A stretch of 64,000 bases of DNA, from contig JAJTTP010000008.1 in assembly GCA_023313575.1 (NCBI GenBank), forward strand, positions 1,798,001 to 1,862,000, read 5' to 3'. Numbering within the stretch: the stretch's first letter is position 1; each line of letters starts with the position of its first letter. This DNA comes from Eutypella sp. D-1 (taxonomy: Eukaryota > Ascomycota > Sordariomycetes > Xylariales > Diatrypaceae). This document shows, piece after piece, positions 1 to 10,829 of the stretch. Position numbers and translations under genes: made by a program. Under the pieces are notes generated by a model. It saw only the letters and a list, made by a program, of their open reading frames with translations. It did no database searches and was not told the origin of the DNA.

Positions 1-224
1 GATGGTGGATGACCAGGTTAGCTTCCATGAGCACAAAAGAAGGATTTGGATCGCGGTAGATACGTGGAAGATAGCAAAAACGTACATGAGTTCCAGCTAG
101 ACAAGGTTAAAGCTTCGATATAGGCGAGCCCGAGGACGACGCCGGCGGTGGAGGCCAAGCGCCTTTGCAGGGCGGGCTGGAGGAAATCTTTGTAGGGTGC
201 CCGTCGCGGGACGGGGGGAGCCAT
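1..224 (-). CDS. Probable NDC1-type nucleoporin, first exon only (partial, runs off left edge)
   Basis: The ATG is at 224 on the minus strand. Exon 1 covers about 224-86 (46 codons plus one base) and ends at a GTACGT donor; the rest of the window to base 1 would be intron. The peptide opens with a short Pro/Arg stretch, then a PYKDFLQPALQRR motif, then a hydrophobic segment. This resembles the N-terminus of fungal Ndc1, the membrane nucleoporin that anchors pore complexes and spindle pole bodies. The identification rests on about 45 residues from memory of the family, so it is tentative. The gene is divergent from the SNARE gene at 1381 and shares about 1.15 kb of upstream DNA with it. Confidence 0.45.
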
Positions 225-1205
225 GATGGCGACTCCAGATCCGGAGATTGGAGAAGAAAAAAAATGACAGATAAAATGAAAAAAAAAGGGCGAGGTTATC
301 GCATCATTCAGGTCGCGTCGGATTGACGATGAGCAACAGGAAGGGGAAGTTGTATATGGCGCCTGAGTATGTGCTTATGCCTGTGCCCGTGCCTGTGATT
401 CCGTCTATGGCATCCGATCTTGATCTTGGTGAAAAGTGATGTCCACGGGTGCCAATGACTTAAGGAATTGAGGTTGAGGAAGTTTAAGGTTGCTATGCAG
501 TTGTAAGTAAATAAAAAAAAGCTCCAAGCTCCAGTTGTTGGAAGCTGCTGTGCTGTAGGTCCACTAGTAGGTATGTATTCAAGCCACACAAACACATGCC
601 TATTGAACTACTGTGGCTGGTGGAGTGGTACGTACCAACACAGTCAGACAGAAAACTAGAAGTATCTAGGTACCTACCGAGGCAACTGCGCACATGCAGC
701 AGTCAGTGCCCAGGTGACGTCCACGGACTGACAAGACTGGCTTATTCATAGAATGCATATGTACTCTGTACATCATCCATGATTGGATCTATTTATCCTG
801 GTGCCTGCATGATCTATGGGGACGGAGGACGGTGGCTGAGTCCGTGCCGGAGACGATTCCAACCTTGGAATACATACGTACATACAAGGACCTCGGGAGG
901 TACTTAGATAATGCTAATAACCTTAGAGGAGCAGGTAGGTAACTTCTAGGTGAGTAACGACGTATTAACTCCAAAGATCTATCTCCCCGGCCATTCCCCC
1001 CCCTCCCCCAAATTCCAGATGACCTTGACCTTGCCAAGTACATACTACGCCATACTTAGTATACCAAACATCATACGTAACAGCCCAGTTTGTTAGTGAA
1101 CTGAACTTAGAAGATTACAAGAACAAATCCGTCTAAAAACCTCCTGTTGAATAAATCACCCGACCACGTTCGTTCTCATCGTCGCCATCATCGTTATCAT
1201 CATCA

Positions 1206-1252
<47 letters not shown>

Positions 1253-1380
1253 TTCTATTTTGATTCCCGTTCATCGCATTTAGACTCCTTATTCTATTCT
1301 CGATCAGCTAGCTTTTCGCGATAGTCAACCAAATACAACGACCCCAACTTCGACCAAAAATCCAAGGGCGCACGCCAAAC
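225..1380. other. Divergent intergenic region with microsatellite
   Basis: This lies between the probable NDC1 exon and the SNARE gene. It holds A-rich tracts near 255-290, TAGGTA/ACCTA-type motifs near 666-677 and 931-943, and a pure TCG repeat at about 1206-1250 inside the likely SNARE 5' leader. No convincing gene is seen. Confidence 0.7.
1206..1250 (+). repeat. (TCG)n microsatellite, about 15 units
   Basis: A perfect trinucleotide run lies 130 bases before the SNARE start codon, after an imperfect ATC/GTC stretch. It probably sits in the promoter or 5' leader. Its length is likely to vary between isolates. Confidence 0.95.
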
Positions 1381-2356
1381 ATGTCCTTCGATCAGCTCTC
1401 ATCTATTGAATCCGGGGGGCGCCGGCGCCAGAACAACAACAACCCCCCGGGCAATGGCGGCAGCGGCAGCGGCGGCGCTTACGCCGACGATCCCGAGTTT
1501 TCCCGCCTGTCCCAGGACCTGATGAACAAACTATTCCACCTGCAGGGCAACATCTCCAAGCTGCGCTCCGAGATCAGTCTTCTGGGTACCCGCCGCGATA
1601 ACCCGCGCCTGCGCGAGCGCGTGCACGGGTTACTGGAGGAGTCCACGACGCAGTTCAAGGATGTCGGCGCGGGGGTCAAGAGTATACAGAATTGGGATGA
1701 GGTTACGGTATGTGTGCGAAAACATCAATATCACTCTTGTATCAGGATGAAACGGGACGAGATGCGATGGGATCAGCGCTAACGAGTGATGGGGAAAATA
1801 GCCGACGCAAAAGTACTCCCAGCAGAAGATCTCGCGCGAATTCAAGACCGCCCTCGGCGAATTCCAAACCCTACAGCGCACGGCGCTCGAAAAACAACGC
1901 GCCTCCGTAACCGCCGCCAAAGCCGCCATCGACACCGAGTCCCCCTCCGGCGGAGACCACTTACCCTCCGACTTCCCCGGCCAACAACAACAGCAACAGC
2001 AACAGCAACAACTCCAGTTCCAACAAGAACAAATCCACCTCGCGCCCCAAGACGAAGTCGACTTCCAAGAAGCGCTGATCAACGAGCGCGAAGAAGAAAT
2101 CCGCCAGATCGAGGAAGGCGTCGGGGACCTCAACGTCCTGTTTCAGCAGGTCGCGCAGATCGTGTCCGAGCAGGGCGAACAGCTCCAGACGATCGAGGAG
2201 AACGCGACGAATGTCCGCGATGATACCCGCGGCGCCGACTACGAACTCCGCAGTGCTGCCCGCTACCAGAAGAACGCCCGCAGTAAGGCTTGTTGTCTGC
2301 TGCTTATCCTTGCTGTTATTTTGACGATTGTGCTGCTTGCTGTGTTCCTGGGGTGA
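1381..2356 (+). CDS. PEP12: Qa-SNARE, Pep12/syntaxin-7 type
   Basis: Two exons, 1381-1707 and 1823-2356, join across a 115-base intron (GTATGT donor, CCCAG acceptor) and give 286 residues. This t-SNARE would drive membrane fusion on the endosomal/vacuolar route. Residues about 25-120 form the helical N-terminal domain. The SNARE helix covers about 195-255 with the central layer Gln at 226 in the QGEQ motif, as in syntaxins. A C-terminal membrane anchor covers about 265-286, so the protein is tail-anchored. A Gln-rich run sits in the linker at about 160-175. The N-terminus is Gly/Asn/Ser-rich. Pep12 is preferred over Vam3 or Sso from the overall N-terminal pattern, but the exact compartment is inferred. 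Confidence 0.88.
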
Positions 2357-3173
2357 GGAGGGATATATCTACTTTACCCTCCTCTCTCCCCTCCCCAGGG
2401 TTCGGTCGTTTTGAAGGGGTAATATAGATACCTAGGGAGGCCTCTGCGTGCGTGGTGAAGACAGATGGATGGATGGATGGATGGGATGGAAATTGCGGCG
2501 CGGCGTTCGCATCGGTGTCAGGAGTTCTCACTCGTGTTTTCTTTTGTGTTTCTGTTTCCATGGGGTAGGGTAGGGAGGCACTCATACCATGGATGGAATC
2601 CTGTAGTTTTATAGTTATAGTACTGCACACGGGCTGGTTTACCTGCGAGGACGGGGGACCATAGTATATCGCGGCATTATTTGAATATATATTCTTCTGC
2701 TCCCTCCAACTTACTTGAATACTTCAGTTTCACTTACAAAGTTGAATCTCGCACTGGGGATGTTAAGGCTGGTAGGATCAGTTAGGTACACGTTGTATAG
2801 TATTGGCACGTTTTCATCCCATCCTACGATGAATCTAGTTGTAATCGACTGCTCGCTAGATAACATTACACAACTCAAACGCTTAATTAATCGCTGATGA
2901 TATATGCGTGCTGTGCTTGTGCGAATGGGATAGGGATGGATATCCACTATACCACATGACTGAACACCCCCCCGTATGTATTGTAGTTCTCGCGAGTCCA
3001 GTCGGAGTCCCCCCCTTGGCTATCAAATCATCGAAACCGTGTTTCTTTCTTTCTTTCTTTCTTCCTGACGGGATCTTTCTATAATGCTATAATGCTATGA
3101 TAACAATACTAGTGGTGGCGGCGGTGATGATGATGGTACCACTCCTTCTCTCTCTCGAGGACCTCGTGGCAAA
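2357..3173. other. Convergent intergenic region
   Basis: This is the 3' space between the SNARE and ALG11 genes. It contains a GATG tetranucleotide repeat at about 2464-2483 and a TTTC repeat at about 3042-3063. Small open frames here show no recognisable domains. Confidence 0.7.
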
Positions 3174-4956
3174 TCATGTCCTCCTCTTCATGGCAACCAG
3201 GATCTCCATCTCCGCCAACCATTTGCGGTCGAACTCCTCCTCCGAGAATCTCGTCGCGGCGATTCGCGCCCGCCGCCGCACGGCCAGCGGATCCGGTAGC
3301 GAGAGCGCTTTCTCGAAGCCTTCGGCGAACTCTGTCTCCGTCGTTGCGTGGAATCCTACAGTTAGGTTAGATTACGTTAGTCAAGTGTCGATAGTAAGGC
3401 GATATGGCTTCGCCGGGAATGGCAAGCATTACCTGTCGGTTCCCCATCCACCTCGGTAACAATATCCAGCTTCGGCCCCCCGCTGTCGTGCACGACGGGG
3501 ATGAGGCCCGCGGCGAGGTACTCGACGACGCCGATGCCGAAGTGCTCGTTCCACATGCCATTGACACCCACATACCCCTTACGCAGCCACTCCAGCACCT
3601 CCCCCCACGCCGCGTCCAGCTGGAACACCACCCGGTCCTTGATGTGCAGCTCGTTCACCAGCAGTCGTAACTCATACACCCGCCGCGAATCCGCCGAGTC
3701 CCGCACGCTGCCTAGGAGTACGAGCGTGGCCCCCTCGGCTGCTGCGGCGGACCCGGATCGCAAGAACCGCGCGAAGGACCGCAGGATTAGTTGGTGGTTC
3801 TTCTCCGGCCGGAATTGCGCGATGTATACTAGGTACTTGCCCCGCTGCTGCTCGCTCGCTTCGGATACTTCGACCGCGGATTCGATTGACCGCACCGCGC
3901 ACGGCGGGTACACGACGGCGATCGAGTGTTGTCGGCGGCGCCGCTCGCGGCGCGGTCCCCAGAGGGACTTGATGTGGCCCTGGGTCCAGGTCGAGTTGGT
4001 CATGACGACGTCGACGGAGGCGCCCATCCACGAGTACAGCGCCGCGAAGAGCTTCCAGTAATACCGTTTCAAGAACCCCTTGAACCCGACGCCCCGCCCC
4101 GCGTTGACGCCCTGCCCGCCCGAAGGCTTCCGAGGGTCCAGCGAGTCTAGCATGTCGGTCGAGATCGTCGGGTAGTGCACGTACGCGCCCGTCGGCATGC
4201 GCGGAAATAGGATCTTGCTCAGTCCCAGCGCGAAGGCGTAGCCCATCGTGTCGATGAAGATGTCGGGTACGAGTAGCGAGAACGCTTCCCATCCTACGAT
4301 GAGGGATCCTAAGGATTGTCCCAGCAGTGTCATATGTGGCCATGTCGACGACAGCACCCAGTGCCGCGTTGAGAGGTACAGGAAGTGGACGGTGGGCGCG
4401 TGGAGCTGGATGCTAAAGGAGTTCTAGAGGGGGGGTTATGATCGTTAGCCTATCGAGAAATCGTTGCCATTTGTTGCCCATGGGATGTGGCGAGCAAGGG
4501 AGGGTCGGGGGATCGACTGACCTGGACCCGCTCGAGAATCTTGTCCTTGGTGACGTCGTGGTCGCCGGTATACACCACAATCTTGGCCTTAGGCCATCTA
4601 TCCTGAGTAGCCCGGATAGCAGCCCACAATACCCTCTCGCCGCCGCCGCCTGCGTTACAGAACGGGTGGAAGAACCCGACAATACCATCCCAGTTCGCAT
4701 CGCGGTCGTTGTCTGCCGTGGTGCCCTCCCTGGACTTTCCGGCCGTCCGGAAGTCCTCCTCGAGCGTCTCGGTGAGCTGGCAGATCAGCGCTCGCCGCCC
4801 CTCGGTCTTCTTCCGCAGATACCAGCCCCCGGCGGAACCGACGGTTAGGGAGAATAGCCGCAGCACGATGGGTACCAGGTAGTTCCAGATTAGCAGGGCT
4901 GCGAACGGCGTGCAGACTACCGCTGCTGCCGTGAAGCCCAGAGCTCCGGCCCCCAT
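3174..4956 (-). CDS. ALG11: ALG11, GDP-Man:Man3GlcNAc2-PP-dolichol alpha-1,2-mannosyltransferase
   Basis: Three exons, 4956-4522, 4423-3433 and 3355-3174, encode 535 residues, close to the usual length. The enzyme adds the fourth and fifth mannoses to the dolichol-linked glycan on the cytosolic face of the ER. An N-terminal membrane segment (about residues 10-35) is followed by the conserved [11 protein letters not shown] motif. The C-terminal GT-B half has the retaining-glycosyltransferase E-x7-E pair at about residues 438 and 446 within [15 protein letters not shown], and a GGP motif follows. Both introns have standard sites and the phases close. The gene is divergent from COX18, with about 1 kb between the two start codons, and has no evident TATA box. 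Confidence 0.95.
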
Positions 4957-5952
4957 GGCGGTGTCAGTCGCAGTTTGCGACGAGTGGACGTGGTGTGGTC
5001 GAGTCGGAGCGCGGTATAAAGAACGGAAAGACGGATGGTGAAATAACTGAAATCCCTAGTGGCTGTTTAACTAGCTATGGCGGCGTCTGTTGCTGATCGG
5101 TTGGAAATGCAGCGTGAGCAGGTCGTGACAATGGACCAGATATCGATTTTGCCCGATCCAGCTTTTTTGCAAGGAAAACTAGAGCATGTGATCGGACCCT
5201 CAGGAGAGGTACGAGCCACGATTTCTTCGTAGCATCAATGAATTTTATACTACTAGTTAGACTTAATAAGCTAGCCAGACCGAATGAACTGTGCAAAAGA
5301 TGTTTGTTGGTCGGATTATGCGGGAAAGACTGAAGAAAATCATATAAGTTAAGTAACGAATGTTGTTGCTTTCTAAGTTTGCTTGGTTGGAAGTTTGCAA
5401 GGTGGTCTCGTCACTCGTCACCAGGGGGCCTTTGTTGCTGGCAGGTACCACCATCTAGGTTGCTCTGGAGGGCCATGTGGAAGTACCACATGAGCAATCT
5501 GACAGCAAGCTAAGCTCACCTGCATGTGGCTTTACAGCTCAGGTAAGTATCTCCGGAGATAGGTACTTGATTATATATGGGAAGCCTACGCAATATTGAT
5601 GTACCATCGGCTTAACAGCTCTTATCAGCCCAAAACCTACTCTTATCGGTTCTTATCACCCCACCATCCCCGAGCTGCCGGCATCGTCATGCCTTTACAG
5701 TGGATCTCACCTTAAATACAACCTGGGAACTTACGAAGGTGTCACTACTGAGATACTTCCATATCTCTATACCTCTACTAGTCCCTTGTAAAGTGCAATC
5801 TCTGAGGGCTTGCTTTCAATGGTCGAGTGCTTCGCTACATTGCACCCGTAGCATAATTACGCGGCCTAGCTATTGAGCGCTATATCACCGGAGGATGCGC
5901 ACAACCACCGTCGCATAAGAGTGCATAGAGCGTCAACATTGCGGCATGGCCC
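4957..5952. other. Divergent ALG11/COX18 promoter region
   Basis: This 1-kb stretch separates two divergent housekeeping genes. No TATA box is oriented towards either start. The small frames within it look like chance. It must hold both promoters. Confidence 0.6.
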
Positions 5953-7272
5953 ATGATGACTTCAGTGCCACATACTATGAGAGCAATTAAACCAGCTCTC
6001 TCAAGATTCCCCAGGACCCGGCCACGACTCCAGCCTCTATCACAGCGGCCACTGCAAAGATCCTTCCATGTGGGGCCAGCCATAGGCGCCGCCCTCCAGG
6101 GCACCCAGGACCTAGTAGTCTCGTTCCACGAACTCGCACACACGCCCTGGTTCCTGACCATCCCGCTCTTCGCGGTGGGCATCAGCGTCCTCTTCCGCCT
6201 ACCCTTCAGCATCTACACGCAGAAGATCCACCAGCGCCGCGCGGCGCTCTCGCCCGTCCTGCAGGCCTGGAACGCGCGCATCCAGTACGACATCGATGCC
6301 GAGCGCGTCCCGCCCGCCCGGCGCGAGACCGAGGCCCGCACCCGCTTCGCCACCGTCTCCAAACGCGTCTGGAAACGCTTCGGTCTCCAGGACTGGAAGC
6401 TCTTCACTAATGTCCTCGGCCTGCCTTTCTGGCTCCTCGGCATCGATGCCATTAGGAGGCTCTGTGGCGGCCCCAGGGGCATCCTAGGACACTTTGTCTT
6501 CGGAGCCGGCGAGGCGCCGCAGTCGGAATCGGCGTCGGAGAAGGGGGATCTTGCTGATTCTGCCGTCTCTGCCTCGGGTACATCGAGTATATCTTCCGGA
6601 TCCCTGCCGGGACCCGACCCATCTGCCGCGGCCGAAGTTGTGGACACCATGGCGCAGACCTCCGCCGCGGACCCCTCGCTGGCTACCGGTGGCATCCTGT
6701 GGTTTCCAGACCTAACGGTCGCGGATCCCTGGTATGTCCTCCCATTCGCCCTATCCGCCATCCTCGTGGCCAACCTCTGGCCGAGCACCAACGCCGGCTG
6801 GCGGGCCCTACTCAACATGGATCCCCGGCCCCCAAGCGCGGACTCAAAAGCTCCCTCTTCTTCTTCCCCCAACGCAGAGAAACGCGACAGCCAGCCTATA
6901 AACAGCAGCAGAAACGCCCGCATCGCCATGCGTCTGCAGCGCGGCATGCTGCCGGTCTCCCTCCTGCTCGGGCCCCTGACCATGGATCTCCCCGCCGCCC
7001 TCCACCTCTACTGGATCACGTCCGCCACGGCGAGCTGGGCCACCAAGAAGATCCTCACGCGCGTGTACCCTCTGATCGGCCACGCCGTGCCGCCGTGCAC
7101 AGGCGTCGAGGTCTTCACCATCAGGCCGAAACGGCAGGCGGAGGAGGCTGGTGATGAGGAGACCTCGGCTGAGGATCCTCAATCGCAGGAGCGCAGGGGA
7201 AAATTACGAAGAAAAAAGACGGATGAAACACCGCGTCGTATACACTTAGAGTATCTGGGTAGAAAAGCATAG
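5953..7272 (+). CDS. COX18: COX18, mitochondrial inner-membrane insertase (Oxa1/YidC family)
   Basis: A single exon gives 439 residues. In yeast, Cox18 inserts the C-terminal part of Cox2 into the inner membrane. The N-terminus is Arg/Ser/Pro-rich with almost no acid residues, as in a mitochondrial presequence. Membrane segments lie near 62-83, 150-170, 258-277 and 332-360. The RLPFSIYTQ stretch after the first segment is typical of this family. Two low-complexity insertions (about 183-247, Ser/Ala/Pro/Glu-rich, and about 290-320) interrupt the fold. Three in-frame ATGs (5953, 5956, 5977) compete as the start; the first is used here. The C-terminus is highly basic, as expected for ribosome-facing Oxa1-type tails. 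Confidence 0.88.
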   Translation: MMTSVPHTMRAIKPALSRFPRTRPRLQPLSQRPLQRSFHVGPAIGAALQGTQDLVVSFHELAHTPWFLTIPLFAVGISVLFRLPFSIYTQKIHQRRAALSPVLQAWNARIQYDIDAERVPPARRETEARTRFATVSKRVWKRFGLQDWKLFTNVLGLPFWLLGIDAIRRLCGGPRGILGHFVFGAGEAPQSESASEKGDLADSAVSASGTSSISSGSLPGPDPSAAAEVVDTMAQTSAADPSLATGGILWFPDLTVADPWYVLPFALSAILVANLWPSTNAGWRALLNMDPRPPSADSKAPSSSSPNAEKRDSQPINSSRNARIAMRLQRGMLPVSLLLGPLTMDLPAALHLYWITSATASWATKKILTRVYPLIGHAVPPCTGVEVFTIRPKRQAEEAGDEETSAEDPQSQERRGKLRRKKTDETPRRIHLEYLGRKA

Positions 7273-7812
7273 CTTACCCTGTATATATCCATATGCCCGC
7301 TTATCCATTTCAGGGGGCCGCAGGCAGAGCTTAGGAACAGCCTAGGGATCTGGGCAGATACATCAACCACCTTATATCCTCGGACATTGCGAGATCAGGA
7401 ATTTGTCGTACCGAGGCATTGGCGGCAAGACCGAGCCTACGGGCATTCTTAATATGCGGGCGCTTTCCTCCTCTCTACTCTATAACCATATTATGGTTTT
7501 GGGTATTTCGAATTTCAACAAGTCATTCACAATGATTCAGGAAGCACGCGAAACCCGGGTAACACGGTCCCTGCCCAGGTTCTCGAGACTTCAGTCCATG
7601 CTTTCTGTCATGGTAAGCGGACGACTAGGTTGTGCACTAGGCTGTAAGATCGAAGCTGGTGTTGTGTAATCCTCCCAGCGTCCTGTTCAAGCATATGCTA
7701 TCGCGAGGCGTTACGTGCCGATGGTGTAGTCTCTGGTCGCATCTCTGATGAGATTGGGATCGAAGAGCAGAATACAAAGTTCATGTAATCTATTGGAAGT
7801 CATGGGCTCTGC

Positions 7813-7941
7813 ATGACAATAGCCTTGCTTATGGCAGTAGTTCTCATCGCAACTGGAAACTCAGTGGTAGCCGGGCCTAAGCCACATTTAAACACCTCGG
7901 GAACTCAGATCGATGAGGACAATGGTAAACGATGCGGGTGA
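7813..7941 (+). CDS. Possible small secreted peptide or first exon (unrecognised)
   Basis: An ATG opens a 42-codon frame whose first 20 or so residues are hydrophobic and end in a plausible signal-peptidase site. A Lys-Arg pair lies near the C-terminus. A GTGAGA donor-like sequence overlaps the stop, so the frame could continue by splicing, but no downstream join gave a convincing longer protein. It may be chance. I do not recognise it. Confidence 0.18.
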   Translation: MTIALLMAVVLIATGNSVVAGPKPHLNTSGTQIDEDNGKRCG

Positions 7942-9662
7942 GATGTCCAGGTTCAGGGAAGGGGTAGAGAACGGGCGTGCCGAGAGGTGAATGCATGCTC
8001 ACATGATGTTCTCAACCACTTTCCAATCACCGTCGACGATGTACCCAGTTGATATTAATTTGGGTTACTACATATGGAAGGCTCTATGAGCCGTGTCATA
8101 GCGGCGGCCGCGGCTGAAAGTGTCGCTTACGCGACGGCGTATACTCAATGAAGACATTGTTAAGTACTGGCCAGGATCCGCCTCTAGCAGAGGGACACCT
8201 TGTAGAGGTATGATGAACGAAGACCTGGCTGAAGCGATCATGCATGGGAGTCGCGATCAGCATTGTGGGAAGTAGCCTGTATTATAAAATGCATGTACCG
8301 AAGGTCTATGAATCCGTGTGTTGAACAGACTTTATCAATTTCGCACAGAGTTGACGCCGGTGCGCCAAACTGGAGATACCCGGGTCCTAGCAATGCGCTA
8401 TGGGGGATAGATTAGAAGATACGAGCCCTACGAGCACCTGGAAAACCTAGTGATAAGTGAAAACCTTCCTTTGAGGACAGAGCTTGAAGTGTGCAACAAG
8501 TTCAAAGAAGGCATCCTGTTTTTAGATACCTATACTGAACCCTATACTGAACCGGAAGTTTGACCGCAGGGCTGTTGTGTCTAGCGAACTCAACCCACGT
8601 GTTAACTCTACTATGACATATCATTCCTGTGCTTCAAAAGCGGTTATACCATCTACGTTTTTATACCAGCGAATAGAAAGCCGTGCAGCAGCCGCTCTTG
8701 GTTCTAATCAATGCATTTCTCGTACCTCAGTGCTTAACGCTATATCACGTCCGTCGTCAATGATCAAAGTCAGAGCGACTGCACCAGCCATCGCTGCAAC
8801 CCATAGCTGACTAACGCGTGCGTTCCGGCAACCAAAATGTGGTGTACGGATAAGTTCTAGATATAACACGGCCAAATGAGCCCCTATTGACGGGCCAGTA
8901 GTAGTTCGGAAAGGTGGGCCGAGGTTATGTGACAACCCCTTACGGGGTTCACTTACCATATAACGTTGTTTCCTTTCGTGCCATCAAAATCTTACTACAC
9001 TTACACAAGTATTCCTTTCCACCTGCATGAATACTTCTAACATCGGCTGGATCGTAGCATGCTACAATGCGATCGTTAGGATGCTTTGCAGAATGAACGA
9101 CGATAGAAAACCGGTACTCACTGGAATCTCTTGGCAAGCACTTATTGGTTTATACCAGCTTCCTATTTAGGTCAGGGTGGCTGACCGGCGTTCTGGTTGG
9201 CCACCAACAAGACTACAGGACCTACTCGAACTACCGGAGTAGGTAGGTAGTTATAACTTTATCATTGATGCAGATGTTTCGCGTCATGTCACATGCCTTG
9301 CCGGGCGTAGTTAACTCCTAATTATATCCCCACAACTTTCTCCTAGATCTTGTTCCTGAGAGCCTGTCATCTGTTGACTGGGTCCCCTGCTTCGGCTATC
9401 TGTGACCCCCGTCAATGAGACCTCCTTCAGTCATCGGAATGAAGCTTCGTTTACCTGCGGCCAACAGAATGAATGCGCTTAACAGAACCATACGTTGCAC
9501 TCCTGTTAGCGAGGCGCCATCTGATGGGCATCTTAACCAGACTTCCTTAACCGGCAATACCAAATGATCCTATCATCTGCTAAGGAAGTTACATACTACC
9601 TCGTAATTCTGTGTTAGACAGGTAGGTGATCCATGAAGACAAAGCAGTTCAGAATGCGTGCC

Positions 9663-9669
9663 TATAAAG
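9663..9669 (+). promoter_or_regulatory. TATA box of the GH18 chitinase gene
   Basis: TATAAAG lies about 125 bases before the ATG, in the normal range for fungal genes with a short leader. The stretch between is pyrimidine-rich. Confidence 0.6.
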
Positions 9670-9788
9670 GAGTCGTCCTGCCCGTCCCCAGAAATGTTAT
9701 CTCGAAGGGTTATAATCACGTCGTTCCATCTTTCATTACCATCAACTCACTCTTAGTCTCTCCTTTCAACACTATTATATAACTAACC

Positions 9789-10829
9789 ATGACACGCCTT
9801 CTCGATGCAAGCCTGGTGCTTCTGCCTGCGATAGGCTCGATCCTATCCGGCGCCACCCCAGCACTCGCCCAAGACACATGCGAAACCAAGGGAAAGCCCG
9901 AGGGCAAGGTCCTTCAGGGATACTGGGAGAACTGGGATGGGGCCTCCAACGGTGTCCACCCCCCGTATGGCTGGACCCCTATCAATGATCCCGAGATCCT
10001 GGAACACGGATATAACGTCATTCAAGCCGCGTTCCCTATCATCCTTCCGGACGGCACGGCGAAATGGGAGGACGGTATGGATACGGGTGTCCAAGTCGGG
10101 ACCCCTGCCGAGATGTGCGAGGCCAAGGCCGCCGGCGCCACGATCCTCCTGTCTATCGGAGGTGCTACGGCAGCCATCGACCTCTCCTCCAGCGATGTCG
10201 CCGACAAGTTCATTTCCACCATTGTCCCGATCCTGAAGGAGTACAACTTCGACGGTATCGATATCGACATCGAATCCGGCCTGACCGCCAGCGACGAAGG
10301 CATCAACACCCTGTCCCCGAGCCAGGAGAACCTGATCCGCATCATCGACGGTATTCTCGACGAGATGCCCGAAAACTTTGGCCTGACCATGGCGCCTGAG
10401 ACGGCATACGTGACAGGCGGTGCTATGACGTACGGCTCTATCTGGGGATCCTACCTGCCCATCATCAAGAAGTATGTCGACGAGAAGCGCCTGTGGTGGT
10501 TGAACATGCAATACTACAACGGCGAGATGTACGACTGCAAGGGCGGCTCGTACCCGGCCGGCGGAGTGGAGGGCTTCATTGCTCAGACCGACTGCCTGAA
10601 CGAAGGTCTAGTGATCGACGGTGTCACGATCAAGCTCCCATATGACATGCAGGTTCCCGGTCTGCCCGCGCAGGAGGGAGCCGGCGGTGGCTACATGGCT
10701 CCTAACCTGGTCGGGGAAGCTTGGGACCACTACGACGGGAAGCTCAAGGGCCTGATGACGTGGTCAATCAACTGGGATGGCTCGAAGGACTGGACCTTCG
10801 GCGACAACTTGAAGGACCGGATCGCGTAG
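9789..10829 (+). CDS. Secreted GH18 chitinase, chitinase-D-like
   Basis: A single exon gives 346 residues. A signal peptide covers about residues 1-28 and ends in an Ala-rich cleavage site. The TIM-barrel has the SIGG motif at 122-125 and the catalytic DxxDxDxE signature at 155-162, with Glu162 as the acid/base. The N-terminal GYWENWDG strand and the late MTWSINWD strand (about residues 324-331, carrying the conserved Trp) match the bacterial/fungal chitinase-D-like branch. There is no chitin-binding module. It would hydrolyse chitin outside the cell, for wall remodelling, nutrition or attack on other fungi or insects. The lack of introns and the isolated position allow, but do not prove, transfer from bacteria. 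Confidence 0.9.
   Translation: MTRLLDASLVLLPAIGSILSGATPALAQDTCETKGKPEGKVLQGYWENWDGASNGVHPPYGWTPINDPEILEHGYNVIQAAFPIILPDGTAKWEDGMDTGVQVGTPAEMCEAKAAGATILLSIGGATAAIDLSSSDVADKFISTIVPILKEYNFDGIDIDIESGLTASDEGINTLSPSQENLIRIIDGILDEMPENFGLTMAPETAYVTGGAMTYGSIWGSYLPIIKKYVDEKRLWWLNMQYYNGEMYDCKGGSYPAGGVEGFIAQTDCLNEGLVIDGVTIKLPYDMQVPGLPAQEGAGGGYMAPNLVGEAWDHYDGKLKGLMTWSINWDGSKDWTFGDNLKDRIA

Larger units (their letters stand above)
7273..9788. other. 2.5-kb gene-poor stretch
   Basis: No recognisable gene lies here. One short open frame with a signal-peptide-like start is listed separately at 7813. Several minus-strand frames around 8708-9137 lack ATG starts. An AGGTAGGTAG motif lies at 9241-9250. Coding quality is poor throughout compared with the flanking genes, so this may be old, decayed sequence. 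Confidence 0.6.

Noticed and set aside
3672..4343. 223-codon minus-strand open frame
   Set aside because: It is a shadow frame inside the ALG11 second exon and Arg/Ala-rich, as expected for an off-frame of GC-rich coding DNA.
8708..9137. Minus-strand frames possibly joined by a GTAAGT donor near 8955
   Set aside because: The upstream frame has no ATG start, downstream acceptors lead to stops, and no domain is recognisable.
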